DNA from: Diplocloster agilis
GTDB taxonomy: Bacteria > Bacillota > Clostridia > Lachnospirales > Lachnospiraceae
Reading direction: 5' to 3'
Length of the DNA: 64,000 nucleotides
Assembly (NCBI RefSeq): GCF_019042275.1
Contig: NZ_JAHQCW010000033.1
Coordinates: 1 to 64,000 of the forward strand
The notes under the pieces are model-generated. The model worked only from the letters and a program-made list of their open reading frames with translations, ran no database searches and had not been told where the DNA came from. Positions 8,365 to 20,520 of this stretch are shown piece after piece; the first letter of the stretch is position 1; every line of letters begins with the position of its first letter. The position numbers and the translations under genes are program-made.

Positions 8365-9132
8365 TTATTGTGCAGGCACAGCTGTTGGAACAACTCCATT
8401 TTCTTCTATATAAGACACCACATCTTTTTTAAAATTTTTCCAGGCATCCTCATCTTCTACAAAGTACTTCGGGCAGTCCTTTCCCGTCACGTCATAGTGC
8501 CGGATCACATCTTTGATGCCCAATTCAAATTTCCCCATCAGAAAGGCGGTAAGCTCAACCAGAGAATGATAGGTGGCCTCTGTGAATTTCCCGTCCTCGT
8601 TCGGGTGGCAGCACTCGATCGATACCGTGTCATGATTCCTGTCATTGGATGCATAGGCGATCTCCGAAGTGGGTACACACTGGATAATCTCCCCCTCCAT
8701 TCCAATCACAAAATTGCTGCTGACACTCGTTTCCCCGGAATCCTTCAGCCCTTCAAAATAGTTCCTGTTATTCTGTGCCGTAGTACCCGGATTCGCGGTA
8801 TAGTGGATTACAATACCGGTAATCGGATCGGTAGGGGTCTGCGGTCTGGAATAAGGGTTCGGAGTGAGCAGCTGTACGTCCAGATCCGGCCGCCTTGTCA
8901 CGACCTTCGTCTGTTTAACTTCCGACCGGCTATCTGCCACAGGCGCTTCTTCCGCCGGCGTCAGCCATTTTGTGACCAATACAATGATTGTCACCACAAC
9001 TGCCAATGCTGCTACGGCCGACAGCCCATGCAGCAGCATTTCTTTTCGTTTCTTTCGTTTTTTCGCTGTCCGGGCGTTTTCATAGAGCATCACCCTCGTC
9101 TGCTTTTTATAAAATTCTTTTTCCGGCAGCAT
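8365..9132 (-). CDS. membrane-anchored N-acetylmuramoyl-L-alanine amidase
   Basis: Cleaves the amide bond between muramic acid and the peptide stem of peptidoglycan. The 255-residue protein has a charged cytoplasmic start, one transmembrane helix at about 35-57, a linker, and an Amidase_2 domain from about 95. Zinc-ligand blocks are visible: IVIHYTANPG (His), SIECCHPN (Glu) and IRHYDVTGKDCP (His, with the downstream Lys-Asp-Cys). The single N-terminal anchor suggests action at the outer membrane face. It is a single gene with terminators on both sides. Confidence 0.9.
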   Translation of the reverse strand: MLPEKEFYKKQTRVMLYENARTAKKRKKRKEMLLHGLSAVAALAVVVTIIVLVTKWLTPAEEAPVADSRSEVKQTKVVTRRPDLDVQLLTPNPYSRPQTPTDPITGIVIHYTANPGTTAQNNRNYFEGLKDSGETSVSSNFVIGMEGEIIQCVPTSEIAYASNDRNHDTVSIECCHPNEDGKFTEATYHSLVELTAFLMGKFELGIKDVIRHYDVTGKDCPKYFVEDEDAWKNFKKDVVSYIEENGVVPTAVPAQ

Positions 9133-9246
9133 AGCGGTACCCCCTTATAAGCTATGAGCGCGTTACTATTAACTATTATAGCGGATCAACCGGTAAAATT
9201 CATTGTGTAAAATATGTCTATTTCCTTAATTTTTTCTGAATTCGAC

Positions 9247-9302
9247 AAAAAGACCTGCAGCCGAAGTCAGAGATTCTCTGTACTTTACAGACCGCAGGTC
9301 TT
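9247..9302 (-). terminator. terminator after guaB
   Basis: AAGACCTGC (9250-9258) pairs with GCAGGTCTT (9294-9302), with an inner CAGAGA/TCTCTG hairpin. On the minus strand the stem is followed by a T-run. Confidence 0.75.
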
Positions 9303-9369
9303 GCCTTATTTACCGTTTCTTCTATATATAATGGAAAAAGTTCAAATTTCTTTTTATTACGGCTTTTGT

Positions 9370-10959
<1,590 letters not shown>

Positions 10960-10990
10960 CTAAAGCTTTGAAAGAAGTAACCGTCCCACT

Positions 10991-11053
10991 AAAAAAAGTT
11001 TCCGCCTTCCCGATATATCCGTAACAGACGGACCCATTCGAAAAGGGGAAACT
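10991..11053 (-). terminator. terminator of the 165-residue membrane-protein gene
   Basis: On the minus strand AGTTTCCCCTT pairs with AAGGCGGAAACT and is followed by seven T residues. Confidence 0.7.
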
Positions 11054-11056
11054 CTA

Positions 11057-11554
11057 TTAGATTATGACTTTTCTGGGCGCCATGCTCTTCATGGCCTGAA
11101 GGATCTTCTCATTGGGCTCGAACAGAATCTTCAGAAGCTCCTGATCCCCCTCAACGATCATTCCGTAAATTTTATGATCCGGAATACCGCTGGAAAAATC
11201 CAGGGTCTTCATCTGCTTATTGCGGTAAGAATCGAAATCATGGGAATTATACGGCGCTACCAGCTCCGTTCTGGAAAGTTCAAAACTGCCCATTTTCTTT
11301 CTCTTGCTTTTGGACATGATCTTGTCCACGTCCATCTCGCCATTTACAAACAAGTATTCAAACTCCACATCCCAGCGGGGAAATACAAAATAATCTACAA
11401 TACCAAGAACCACACCCGCAATCAACAAGATTGGCGCAGCCAGCACGCCCATAACAAATGCCGCTACGGTAATGCCCAGCATAACTCCTTTTGCCACTAC
11501 CAACATCGTTGGGGTCTTTCTTTTGACAATATGTTCAAAATACAAGTCGCTCAT
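11057..11554 (-). CDS. small membrane protein of unknown function
   Basis: A 165-residue protein with two closely spaced hydrophobic segments at about 18-55, then a soluble, charged domain to the end. The order resembles PH-like DUF6106-type proteins of Lachnospiraceae, but that is recollection rather than a search result. It starts at an ATG after a GGAGG site and is transcribed alone, between guaB and groEL, with its own terminator. No function can be assigned. Confidence 0.75.
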   Translation of the reverse strand: MSDLYFEHIVKRKTPTMLVVAKGVMLGITVAAFVMGVLAAPILLIAGVVLGIVDYFVFPRWDVEFEYLFVNGEMDVDKIMSKSKRKKMGSFELSRTELVAPYNSHDFDSYRNKQMKTLDFSSGIPDHKIYGMIVEGDQELLKILFEPNEKILQAMKSMAPRKVII

Positions 11555-11663
11555 CCATTAACCTCCAAAATATAACATATTATGTACATTATAACAAATC
11601 CTGCCGACTTTTAAAGTGTTTTTTTAAATTTCTGATTTTTGTTTCCATTTCCCTGCCGCATAG

Positions 11664-11692
11664 AAAAGGGGCCCCTTTCCAGGGCCCCTTTT
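11664..11692 (-). terminator. terminator of groES-groEL
   Basis: AAAAGGGGCCC pairs perfectly with GGGCCCCTTTT around a 7-base loop, 11 bases beyond the groEL stop. On the minus strand the stem itself ends in a T-run. Confidence 0.85.
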
Positions 11693-11702
11693 GATAAAGG
11701 GA

Positions 11703-13334
<1,632 letters not shown>

Positions 13335-13349
13335 CTACTCTTTCTATAA

Positions 13350-13634
13350 TTATTCGATGATTGCTAAGATATCGGACTGTTTTACGATGATGTATTCGTC
13401 TTCATCGATTTTAACTTCTGTTCCGGCATATTTGGAATATATAATCTTATCGCCGGCTTTTACTTCCATCTTGACTTCTTTCCCATCGACCATTCCACCG
13501 GGTCCTACTGCGATTACTTCCGCCTGCTGAGGTTTTTCTTTGTTCTGGCCGGGTAATACGATACCGGATTTTGTAGTCTCTTCCGCTTCTAACTGTTTAA
13601 TAACGACTCTGTCTCCCAACGGTACTAATTTCAT
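13350..13634 (-). CDS. groES: co-chaperonin GroES (Hsp10)
   Basis: The 94-residue lid of the GroEL chamber. It starts [12 protein letters not shown] and has the mobile loop region [11 protein letters not shown] at about 20-30 and the later VGPGG and [13 protein letters not shown] blocks. It is the first gene of the groESL operon, with an AGGAGG site before its ATG and CIRCE in the leader. Confidence 0.98.
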   Translation of the reverse strand: MKLVPLGDRVVIKQLEAEETTKSGIVLPGQNKEKPQQAEVIAVGPGGMVDGKEVKMEVKAGDKIIYSKYAGTEVKIDEDEYIIVKQSDILAIIE

Positions 13635-13671
13635 GATAATTCCTCCTTAATAAATTCTGCTTTGCGTATTA

Positions 13672-13698
13672 TTAGCACTCACTCAATTCGAGTGCTAA
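13672..13698 (-). promoter_or_regulatory. CIRCE operator of groESL
   Basis: TTAGCACTC, nine bases, GAGTGCTAA: an exact match to the HrcA-binding CIRCE element. HrcA is encoded at 37717-38748, so repression in the absence of heat stress is expected. Confidence 0.97.
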
Positions 13699-13709
13699 CC
13701 GATAGTCAT

Positions 13710-13738
13710 ATATTAGATAATTCTCGTCTTTCGTGCAA
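13710..13738 (-). promoter_or_regulatory. groESL promoter
   Basis: On the minus strand: TTGCAC (13738-13733), a 17-base spacer and TAATAT (13715-13710), placed just upstream of CIRCE. Confidence 0.75.
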
Positions 13739-13983
13739 CTTTACTTATTGGCGATTTTCTCAATATATTCTCGTCTTTTCTAGATTATTCTTACATTTTT
13801 TATCATTTTCTTAATTTTATCCTTTTTATACGATTTTATACTTTTTTTATAGCTATGAGCACTTAGTGCCTGTATTTTAGGCACTTACGTGCGATGCATA
13901 AAAAATAGTCAGCGAGGTTTTTCGAACTAAGCGTTCTTCCCGGATGGCATTTTTATTCCATAGGCACACTTACCTCGTATGGA
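13739..13983 (-). other. gene-free region with extra hairpins downstream of codY
   Basis: No coding sequence is supported. TTTTTATTCCATA (13950-13962) pairs perfectly over 13 bases with TATGGAATAAAAA (13978-13990). A smaller hairpin GCCTGTATTTTAGGC lies near 13868-13882. The 13-base stem takes in the T-run that the codY terminator needs, so the two structures might compete. Confidence 0.55.
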
Positions 13984-14014
13984 ATAAAAATACTGCCTCT
14001 CTTTCCAGGCAGTA
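13984..14014 (-). terminator. codY terminator
   Basis: TACTGCCT (13991-13998) pairs with AGGCAGTA (14007-14014); on the minus strand a T-rich run follows. A further hairpin, CCCGGCAG...CCGCCGGG, lies between it and the codY stop. Confidence 0.75.
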
Positions 14015-14061
14015 TCTTTGTCACCCGGCAGTAACCGCCGGGCAGGTTTATTTCGTTTTGA

Positions 14062-14877
14062 CTAATAATCCGTACTTTTTATATTCAGCTCCATGGACAT
14101 CCTTTTTCGTTCCTTGATATCATCCAGTTCTTCGAAAATATAGTCATTGATTACTTTGATATAAGTTCCTTTCATACCGGATGAACGGGATTCTATTACA
14201 CCGGCGCTTTCAAACTTGCGCAGTGCGTTGACAATTACGGAACGGGTGATCCCCACATTATCCGCGACCTTGCTGGCGATCAGGATTCCTTCCGGGCCGC
14301 CCAGTTCGTCGAAGATGCAGATGATCGCTTCCAGTTCTGAGAACGACAGGCTGTTAATGGCAGCCTTCACCACCTGGATCTGCCGTTTTCTGGTCTCCGC
14401 CTCTTCCTTTTCCGCCCGCATCATCTCCAGGCCCACAACGGTTGCCCCATATTCGCACAGGATAATATCGCCGATATCAAACCGGACATCCTTTTTATAT
14501 ACAAACAGAGTACCCAAACGCTCCCCCGAAATATCGATGGGCGTAATAATTGCCTCATAATTGAGCACATCTTCCGAGTCAAAGCCCAATGTCTGAAGAT
14601 TTACATTTTCTTTTGTGGAAAGTATGGACAGCCATCGTTCGTTCAGAGTCCGGTCAATAAACTGACCCACCCGGTCCGATATCAATTCCGTAATCTCCTC
14701 CACATCCAGACACTTGGAAGATCCCAGAACCTTTCCCTTTTTACTGACCACCAGTATGTTGGAATCCAGAATATCCGCCAGCACCGCGCAGATATCGTTA
14801 AAGACCACCTTACTGTGGCTGTTATTATGAAGCAGCTTATTAATCTTTCTGGTTTTGTCTAATAGTTGAATACTCAT
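14062..14877 (-). CDS. codY: global transcriptional regulator CodY
   Basis: A GTP- and branched-chain-amino-acid-sensing repressor of nutrient-limitation genes. The 271-residue protein has the N-terminal GAF sensor (about 1-155), a linker helix, and a C-terminal winged helix whose recognition part reads ASKVADNVGITRSVIVNALRKFESAGVIESR. ATG after an AGGAGG site. It lies last in the run sigK-comM-dprA-topA-codY, a familiar Firmicutes order. A near-consensus CodY box lies just upstream. Confidence 0.97.
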   Translation of the reverse strand: MSIQLLDKTRKINKLLHNNSHSKVVFNDICAVLADILDSNILVVSKKGKVLGSSKCLDVEEITELISDRVGQFIDRTLNERWLSILSTKENVNLQTLGFDSEDVLNYEAIITPIDISGERLGTLFVYKKDVRFDIGDIILCEYGATVVGLEMMRAEKEEAETRKRQIQVVKAAINSLSFSELEAIICIFDELGGPEGILIASKVADNVGITRSVIVNALRKFESAGVIESRSSGMKGTYIKVINDYIFEELDDIKERKRMSMELNIKSTDY

Positions 14878-14911
14878 GGCGACCTCCTAAACAACCACAA
14901 TTCTAACATGG

Positions 14912-14926
14912 AATTGTCTGAAAATC
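14912..14926. promoter_or_regulatory. probable CodY-binding box upstream of codY
   Basis: AATTGTCTGAAAATC matches the CodY consensus AATTTTCWGAAAATT at 13 of 15 positions. It sits 35 bases upstream of the codY start, in the gap after topA, which would fit autoregulation. Confidence 0.6.
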
Positions 14927-14947
14927 AACCGAATTATCGCACATCTT

Positions 14948-17029
14948 TTAAGAAGTTTTTTCTTTGCTGATTACCTTGACATAACCGCAGTGTTCGTTGG
15001 CGCAGACCAGTTTACTTCCCTTCTCCACCATGTACCCTCCGCAATCCGGGCATTTCTCCTGGGACGGCTTCTGCCAGGACATAAAATCACATTCCGGGTT
15101 ATCCTCGCAGCCGTAATAACGGCGTCCTTTTTTCGTCTTGCGAAGCACGACTTCTTTTCCGCATTTCGGGCACTTGACGCCCACCTTTTCCAGATACGGC
15201 TTCGTATTGCGGCAGTCGGGGAATCCCGGGCAGGCCAGGAATCTTCCGTGAGGGCCGTACTTGATCACCATGTTCCTGCCGCACTCCTCGCAGATTACAT
15301 CGGTGACTTCGTCTTCGATCTTCACCTGCTCCAGCTCTTTTTCCGCCTTTTCCACGGCATCCCGCAGATCCGGATAGAAATTGCTGACCACAGTTTTCCA
15401 ATTGACCGTGCCTTCTTCCACGCAGTCTAACAATCGCTCCATGTTCGCGGTAAAATTCACATCCACGATGCTGGGGAAGCTCTGCTTCATGATGGAATTG
15501 ACCACGTCCCCCAACTCTGTCAGATAGAGATTTTTATTTTCCTTCGCCACATAACGTCTTGCGATGATTGTGGTAATGGTGGGAGCATAGGTGCTGGGAC
15601 GGCCGATTCCCAGTTCCTCCAGCGTCTTGACCAGTGTGGCCTCCGTATAATGGGCCGGCGGCTGTGTAAAATGCTGTTTCTGGTCGAACTCATTCAGATG
15701 AATCTGCGTATCCGTGGTAATCTGTCTGGCCAGCACATTGTTCTGCTGCTTTTCCTCATCATCTATTTCATAGACCGACATAAAACCGTCAAACACCAAC
15801 CGGGAAGCAGCTACCGTAAAACGATAATCCCGCGCGTCTATTTTAATTGAGGTCGTCTCATATCTGGCCGGGCTCATCCGGCTGGCTGTAAATCGTTTCC
15901 AGATCAACTGATACAGACGGAACTGATCCCGTGACAAGGATTCCTTTAACATAGCGGGAAGCCTTGTGATATCGGTGGGACGAATCGCCTCGTGGGCATC
16001 CTGTATTTTTTTGCCTTTACCGGAAGACGCCTGCGCGGTGGTCACATATTCTTTTCCGTATACCTCTTCCACATAGGCTCTCGCATTGGCATCCGCCTCA
16101 TCGGAGATTCTCGTGGAATCCGTACGCAGGTAGGAAATCACACCCACCGTACCATTGCCGGCAATTTCGATTCCTTCATACAGCTGCTGTGCCAGGCGCA
16201 TGGTTTTCTGGGTGGAGAAATTCAAAAGCTTGGAAGCCTCCTGCTGCAGGGTGCTGGTGGTAAAGGGAAGCGGCGGTTTCTTGATCCGCTCGCCGGTCTT
16301 CACATCAGCCACCTTATATTCGGCTCCCTTAAGATCCTTCAGGATCTGGTTCAGCTCCTCTTCATTGCGGATCGTGCGCTTGCCGTCTTTATCCCCGTAG
16401 AATTTGGCGACCAGCACCTTTTTCTCCCCGGGAATACCGAACTTTGCGTCCAGTGTCCAGTACTCTTCCGGAATAAATGCGTCGATTTCTTCCTCCCGGT
16501 CGGCAATGATGCGAAGCGCCACCGACTGCACGCGCCCTGCGCTCAAGCCCCTCTTTACCTTAGCCCACAAAAGGGGGCTGATCCGGTAACCAACCATACG
16601 GTCCAGAATTCTTCTGGTCTGCTGCGCATTTACCAGATTCATGTCAATTTCCCTGGGCTCTTTCAAGGAAGCTTTCACTGCATTTTTGGTAATTTCATTA
16701 AAACTGATTCTGGCCATTCTGTTATCTTCCAGCTTAAGAGCCTTGGAAAGATGCCAGGAGATCGCCTCTCCCTCCCGGTCAGGGTCAGTTGCCAGGAAAA
16801 TCTTATCCGCTTTCTTTACTTTCTTTCGCAGATCAGCCAGCAGTTCCCCTTTTCCCCTTATGGTAATGTACTTTGGTTCATAGTCATGTTCAATATCGAT
16901 TCCCAGCTGACTCTTGGGCAGATCCCTTACATGACCCCCCGACGCCGCCACATCATAATTGGAACCGAGGAATTTTTTAATAGTTTTCACCTTTGCCGGT
17001 GATTCCACGATTACTAAATACTTAGCCAT
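14948..17029 (-). CDS. topA: DNA topoisomerase I
   Basis: A type IA topoisomerase that relaxes negative supercoils by passing single strands. The 693-residue protein begins with the Toprim domain (SPAKVKTIKKFLG, later DPDREGEA). The active-site tyrosine lies in ISYLRTDSTRIS at about 305-315. Three C-terminal Cys4 zinc ribbons follow, starting at CEECG, CPKCG and CPDCG. ATG after a GGAGGG site, about 40 bases from dprA. Confidence 0.97.
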   Translation of the reverse strand: MAKYLVIVESPAKVKTIKKFLGSNYDVAASGGHVRDLPKSQLGIDIEHDYEPKYITIRGKGELLADLRKKVKKADKIFLATDPDREGEAISWHLSKALKLEDNRMARISFNEITKNAVKASLKEPREIDMNLVNAQQTRRILDRMVGYRISPLLWAKVKRGLSAGRVQSVALRIIADREEEIDAFIPEEYWTLDAKFGIPGEKKVLVAKFYGDKDGKRTIRNEEELNQILKDLKGAEYKVADVKTGERIKKPPLPFTTSTLQQEASKLLNFSTQKTMRLAQQLYEGIEIAGNGTVGVISYLRTDSTRISDEADANARAYVEEVYGKEYVTTAQASSGKGKKIQDAHEAIRPTDITRLPAMLKESLSRDQFRLYQLIWKRFTASRMSPARYETTSIKIDARDYRFTVAASRLVFDGFMSVYEIDDEEKQQNNVLARQITTDTQIHLNEFDQKQHFTQPPAHYTEATLVKTLEELGIGRPSTYAPTITTIIARRYVAKENKNLYLTELGDVVNSIMKQSFPSIVDVNFTANMERLLDCVEEGTVNWKTVVSNFYPDLRDAVEKAEKELEQVKIEDEVTDVICEECGRNMVIKYGPHGRFLACPGFPDCRNTKPYLEKVGVKCPKCGKEVVLRKTKKGRRYYGCEDNPECDFMSWQKPSQEKCPDCGGYMVEKGSKLVCANEHCGYVKVISKEKTS

Positions 17030-17070
17030 TGAATACCCTCCGAAAATCTTCTTAACTTAAAACCACCGGT

Positions 17071-17949
17071 TTATACCGGAAAGTCCCTTCTGACAAATTT
17101 CCCCTTTGCCGCTTCTTCTATGCATTCCTTTAACTGAAGGGACAATAATATTTGAAATACTTCCTGTATAGGCAAGGCGGTTACCGCCATAATTTCATCT
17201 ACACTTTTTGGGACTAAATCCAAACAAGCATACACCGAAACTTCGTTTTTTTCAAGTGGTATCTTCATTTTTTTCGATTTCCCGTCAGATTTACCAAATG
17301 GAATTCCAAGTCCTTCCAGCAATTCTTCCGGCCGCAGAGCAATGCCCGCGCCCTGGGCGATCAGCCGGTTGCACCCCATGCTGAGCGGGTCCGTCACCCG
17401 GCCCGGCAGCGCGAATACGTCTTTTCCCTGCTCTAACGCCAGATCCGCGGTGATTAAGGATCCGCTCTTTTCTTTGGCCTCTATTACCAGCACCAGATCC
17501 GCCAGCCCGCTGATGATCCGGTTTCTGGCCGGAAAATGCCAGTTGACCGGCTGTTCGCCATCGGGATACTCGGAAATCACTCCGCCTTCCCTTATCAGCT
17601 GTTCATACAGCCTGTAATTTTCTCTGGGATAGCAGATATCCACCCCGCAGCCCAGCACCGCAAAGGTCCGTCCCTTCGCCTCCAGCGCCCCCTCCTGGGC
17701 GCATCCGTCGATCCCCCTCGCCAACCCGCTGATAATCTGCACTCCGTTGGCCGCCAGCACTCTGCCGAATTCCCGCGCTTTACTCCTCCCATAGGCGCTG
17801 CACATGCGCGCCCCCACGATAGCCACCGCCGGCGCTTCCGGATCCGGAAGTTTTCCCCTGACATAAAGTCCCGGCGGACGGGCATGAATCTTCTTCAGCT
17901 TCTCCGGATAGGCCGGTTCTCCATAAGCAACATATTCCGTTCTTTCCAT
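17071..17949 (-). CDS. dprA: DNA-processing protein DprA (short form)
   Basis: Binds incoming single-stranded DNA and loads RecA during transformation. The roughly 292-residue protein contains the Rossmann-like core with VAIVGAR, SGLARGIDGCAQ, GCGVDICYPRENYRL, FPARNRIISGL and KSGSLITADLALEQGKDVFALPG, and ends in a DprA winged helix. It lacks the N-terminal SAM-like domain found in longer homologues. I chose the ATG at 17949 because the AGGGGG ribosome site is too close to the ATG at 17955. It directly follows comM. Confidence 0.93.
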   Translation of the reverse strand: MERTEYVAYGEPAYPEKLKKIHARPPGLYVRGKLPDPEAPAVAIVGARMCSAYGRSKAREFGRVLAANGVQIISGLARGIDGCAQEGALEAKGRTFAVLGCGVDICYPRENYRLYEQLIREGGVISEYPDGEQPVNWHFPARNRIISGLADLVLVIEAKEKSGSLITADLALEQGKDVFALPGRVTDPLSMGCNRLIAQGAGIALRPEELLEGLGIPFGKSDGKSKKMKIPLEKNEVSVYACLDLVPKSVDEIMAVTALPIQEVFQILLSLQLKECIEEAAKGKFVRRDFPV

Positions 17950-17962
17950 ATTCATACCCCCT

Positions 17963-19495
17963 CTAATGCCAAAATTTCCGGTCCCCCATCCGGTACATGA
18001 CCGCCTCGCTCAAGTGTTTCGTCAGGATCCTATTGCTGCCGTCCAGATCCGCGATGGTTCTCGCCACCCGAAGCACCCGGTGGCAGCCGCGCATACTCAT
18101 ATCCAGTTTTTCAAATACTGCCGCAAGAAACGCTTCCTCCTTTTTTCCCAACGTGCAGTACCTCCCGATGGCCGCCGGTGTCAGTTCCGCATTATAGCGG
18201 AAAGGGGTTCCCTCATATCTTCGGCGCTGGATCTCATGCGCTATGGAAACCCGTTCCCGGATCGCGGCGGAACTCTCCCCTTTCCTCCTATCTGTAAGCC
18301 TCTCATATTCCATCCCGGGCACCTCTGCGCAGATATCCATACGGTCCAGCAGAGGGCCGCTGATTTTCCCCAGATATCTTTTAATCTCTGCGGTATTACA
18401 GCTGCACTTTTCCATATCCGGGTAAAAACCGCACCGGCAGGGATTCATAGCCGCCGCCAGCATAAAATCCGCCGGAAATGTATAGTTTCCCCTGTTTCTG
18501 GCGATATGGATCACCCGTTCTTCCATCGGCTGGCGCAAGATCTCCAGCGCCGGTTTAGAAAACTCAGGGACCTCGTCCAGAAAAAGCACCCCCAGATGGG
18601 CCAGGCTGATCTCGCCGGGCCTGGGAATCCTGCCGCCGCCTGCCAGCGCATTCATCGTAACCGTGTGATGCGGAGAACGAAACGGCCGTTTCCGGATCAG
18701 TCCATCCTCCTTTTGAAGAAGTCCGCATACGCTGTATATCTTCGTTATCTCCAGGCTTTCCTCCATCGACAGCCGGGGCAGGATCGTGGGGATTCTCTTG
18801 GCTATCATCGTCTTTCCCGTCCCCGGCGGCCCGATCAGGAGCAGGTTATGTCGGCCGCTCACCGCCACCTCGGCCGCCCGTTTTACCGCCTCCTGGCCAA
18901 TGATATCCGCATAATCCATGCCGCCCTCCGCTTCCCCCTCGGTAATGAGTTCCTCAGGGTTCACATATTCCGGCTGGAGCGCCGTCTCGTCATTCAGATA
19001 GGCAATCACTTCCGCAAGTGTCTGAACCCCGATCACGGTGAGGCCCGGAACCGCGGCCGCCTCCCGCGCATTCTGTTTCGGAACGATACAGCAGTCACAC
19101 TTCCATTCCCTGGCTCCGGCGGCAACAGCTAAAATGCCATTGACCGGGTTCACCTCCCCATGCAGGCTTAACTCCCCTGCGATCAGCACATTCACCAGCC
19201 TGTCGGCCGGCACCATTCCCAATGCCCCCAGAATCGCGGACGCAATGGGCAGATCAAACGCCGATCCCGCCTTCCTGATATCCGCCGGCCAAAGGTTTAC
19301 CGTAATCCTCTTCACCGGCAGGCGGATTCCCGTATTTCTCATCGCTGAGCGCACCCGGTCCTGCGCCTCCTTCACCTCCGAAGCCAGATACCCCACCATA
19401 TTCATGACCGGAAGTCCGTCACTGATATCCGCCTCCACATGTACCGGAACACTCTCGATCCCGCACACACACGCAGACAATACACTGCTAAACAA
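17963..19495 (-). CDS. comM: YifB/ComM-family Mg chelatase-like AAA+ ATPase
   Basis: A hexameric helicase-like AAA+ protein; in other bacteria ComM widens recombination branches during natural transformation. The roughly 510-residue protein has an N-terminal Lon-S5-like domain, Walker A GPPGTGKT, the box SPHHTVTMNALAGGG, Walker B LGVLFLDEV, a CRCGFYPD zinc-like knuckle and a C-terminal Mg-chelatase domain. The start is uncertain: TTG at 19495 has AGAGGTG six bases before it and gives the family-like FSSVLSACVCGI start, while an ATG at 19513 lacks a ribosome site. It lies next to dprA. Confidence 0.92.
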   Translation of the reverse strand: MFSSVLSACVCGIESVPVHVEADISDGLPVMNMVGYLASEVKEAQDRVRSAMRNTGIRLPVKRITVNLWPADIRKAGSAFDLPIASAILGALGMVPADRLVNVLIAGELSLHGEVNPVNGILAVAAGAREWKCDCCIVPKQNAREAAAVPGLTVIGVQTLAEVIAYLNDETALQPEYVNPEELITEGEAEGGMDYADIIGQEAVKRAAEVAVSGRHNLLLIGPPGTGKTMIAKRIPTILPRLSMEESLEITKIYSVCGLLQKEDGLIRKRPFRSPHHTVTMNALAGGGRIPRPGEISLAHLGVLFLDEVPEFSKPALEILRQPMEERVIHIARNRGNYTFPADFMLAAAMNPCRCGFYPDMEKCSCNTAEIKRYLGKISGPLLDRMDICAEVPGMEYERLTDRRKGESSAAIRERVSIAHEIQRRRYEGTPFRYNAELTPAAIGRYCTLGKKEEAFLAAVFEKLDMSMRGCHRVLRVARTIADLDGSNRILTKHLSEAVMYRMGDRKFWH

Positions 19496-19786
19496 ACCAA
19501 CACCTCTTTCCATAAAATACCATCGATATCCCGAAAAGCATAACATCACTTTTCTCTTTCAGCCTGAAACTCTTAAAAAACAAAAGGAAAATCTCGGCGA
19601 TCCGCCAGAAAACAGACAAAGAACTTGTCCGATGGAATCATTTTACTATAAAACCCCTGTCACTTCAATACCCAACTACTCTTAATTGTTATTGATCCTA
19701 ATTAAAATCTGTAATATTAGTAGAAATACTTACAATCAGCAAAGCAAATACCAGCCTCAGGGCGTCTGCCCCAAAGCCGGCACTTC

Positions 19787-20407
19787 TCACTCCAGAAGTT
19801 TACGGAGTTTTGCCAATGCATTCTTTTCAATTCTGGACACATAAGAACGGCTGATTCCCAGCATTTCCGCGATTTCCCGTTGTGTCTTCTCCTTCTGATT
19901 ATAGAGTCCGTATCGAAGCTCGATCACCATCTTTTCCCGAGGAGTCAAGGTCTTCTCCAGAACCTCATAAAGTTTCTCAATATCCTGTTTCAGATTCACC
20001 TTATCCGTAACGCTCAATGTATTATGCTCAATTACATCCAGCAGATTCAGTTCATTCCCCTCTTTATCCGTCCCAATCGGTTCATACAGGGAAATTTCCT
20101 TCGAAGATTTTTTCTTAGAGCGGAGAAACATGAGAAGTTCATTGTCAATGCAGCGGGCCGCGTAAGTAGCCAGTCTGCTTCCCTTGCTCTGGTCATAGGT
20201 AGATACCGCTTTAATCAACCCTATGGTGCCAATGGAGATCAGATCCTCAGGATCATCATCCAGATGCTGATATTTCTTAACAATGTGAGCCACAAGCCGC
20301 AAATTCTTTTCGATGAGCAGATCTTTTGCCTCCGGATCTCCCTGCTGGTACTTTTGCAAATAATATTGTTCTTCTTCGGCGCCCAGCGGTTTTGGAAATG
20401 TTTTCAC
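19787..20407 (-). CDS. sigK: sporulation sigma factor SigK
   Basis: The late mother-cell sigma factor for coat and spore-maturation genes. Region 2 contains NLRLVAHIVKKYQH, EDLISIGTIGLIKA and LATYAARCIDNELLM; region 4 contains LTPREKMVIELRYGL and TQREIAEMLGISRSYVSRIEK. The start is probably the GTG at 20407, with GAGGTG before it, giving a VKTFPKPL start without the long pro-sequence seen in Bacillus; an ATG at 20422 is the alternative. The gene is uninterrupted, so there is no skin-type element. Confidence 0.92.
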   Translation of the reverse strand: MKTFPKPLGAEEEQYYLQKYQQGDPEAKDLLIEKNLRLVAHIVKKYQHLDDDPEDLISIGTIGLIKAVSTYDQSKGSRLATYAARCIDNELLMFLRSKKKSSKEISLYEPIGTDKEGNELNLLDVIEHNTLSVTDKVNLKQDIEKLYEVLEKTLTPREKMVIELRYGLYNQKEKTQREIAEMLGISRSYVSRIEKNALAKLRKLLE

Positions 20408-20520
20408 ACAAAAGCACCTCATAGCGGAATTATTACAGTTTATGTGTCCCACTGTCCATTAGTGCCTTTCCAAATGAAATGTTTTATTTGTACAATCTAT
20501 TGGGCTGGGACTTAAGGGCC

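Noticed and set aside
15992-17002. 336-codon plus-strand frame opposite topA
   Set aside because: An antisense shadow; topA motifs are complete on the minus strand.
18000-19132. 388-codon plus-strand frame opposite comM
   Set aside because: An antisense shadow of the GC-rich comM gene; the YifB/ComM motifs on the minus strand are decisive.
19787-20407. A skin-type element interrupting sigK
   Set aside because: The sigK reading frame is continuous through regions 2 to 4.
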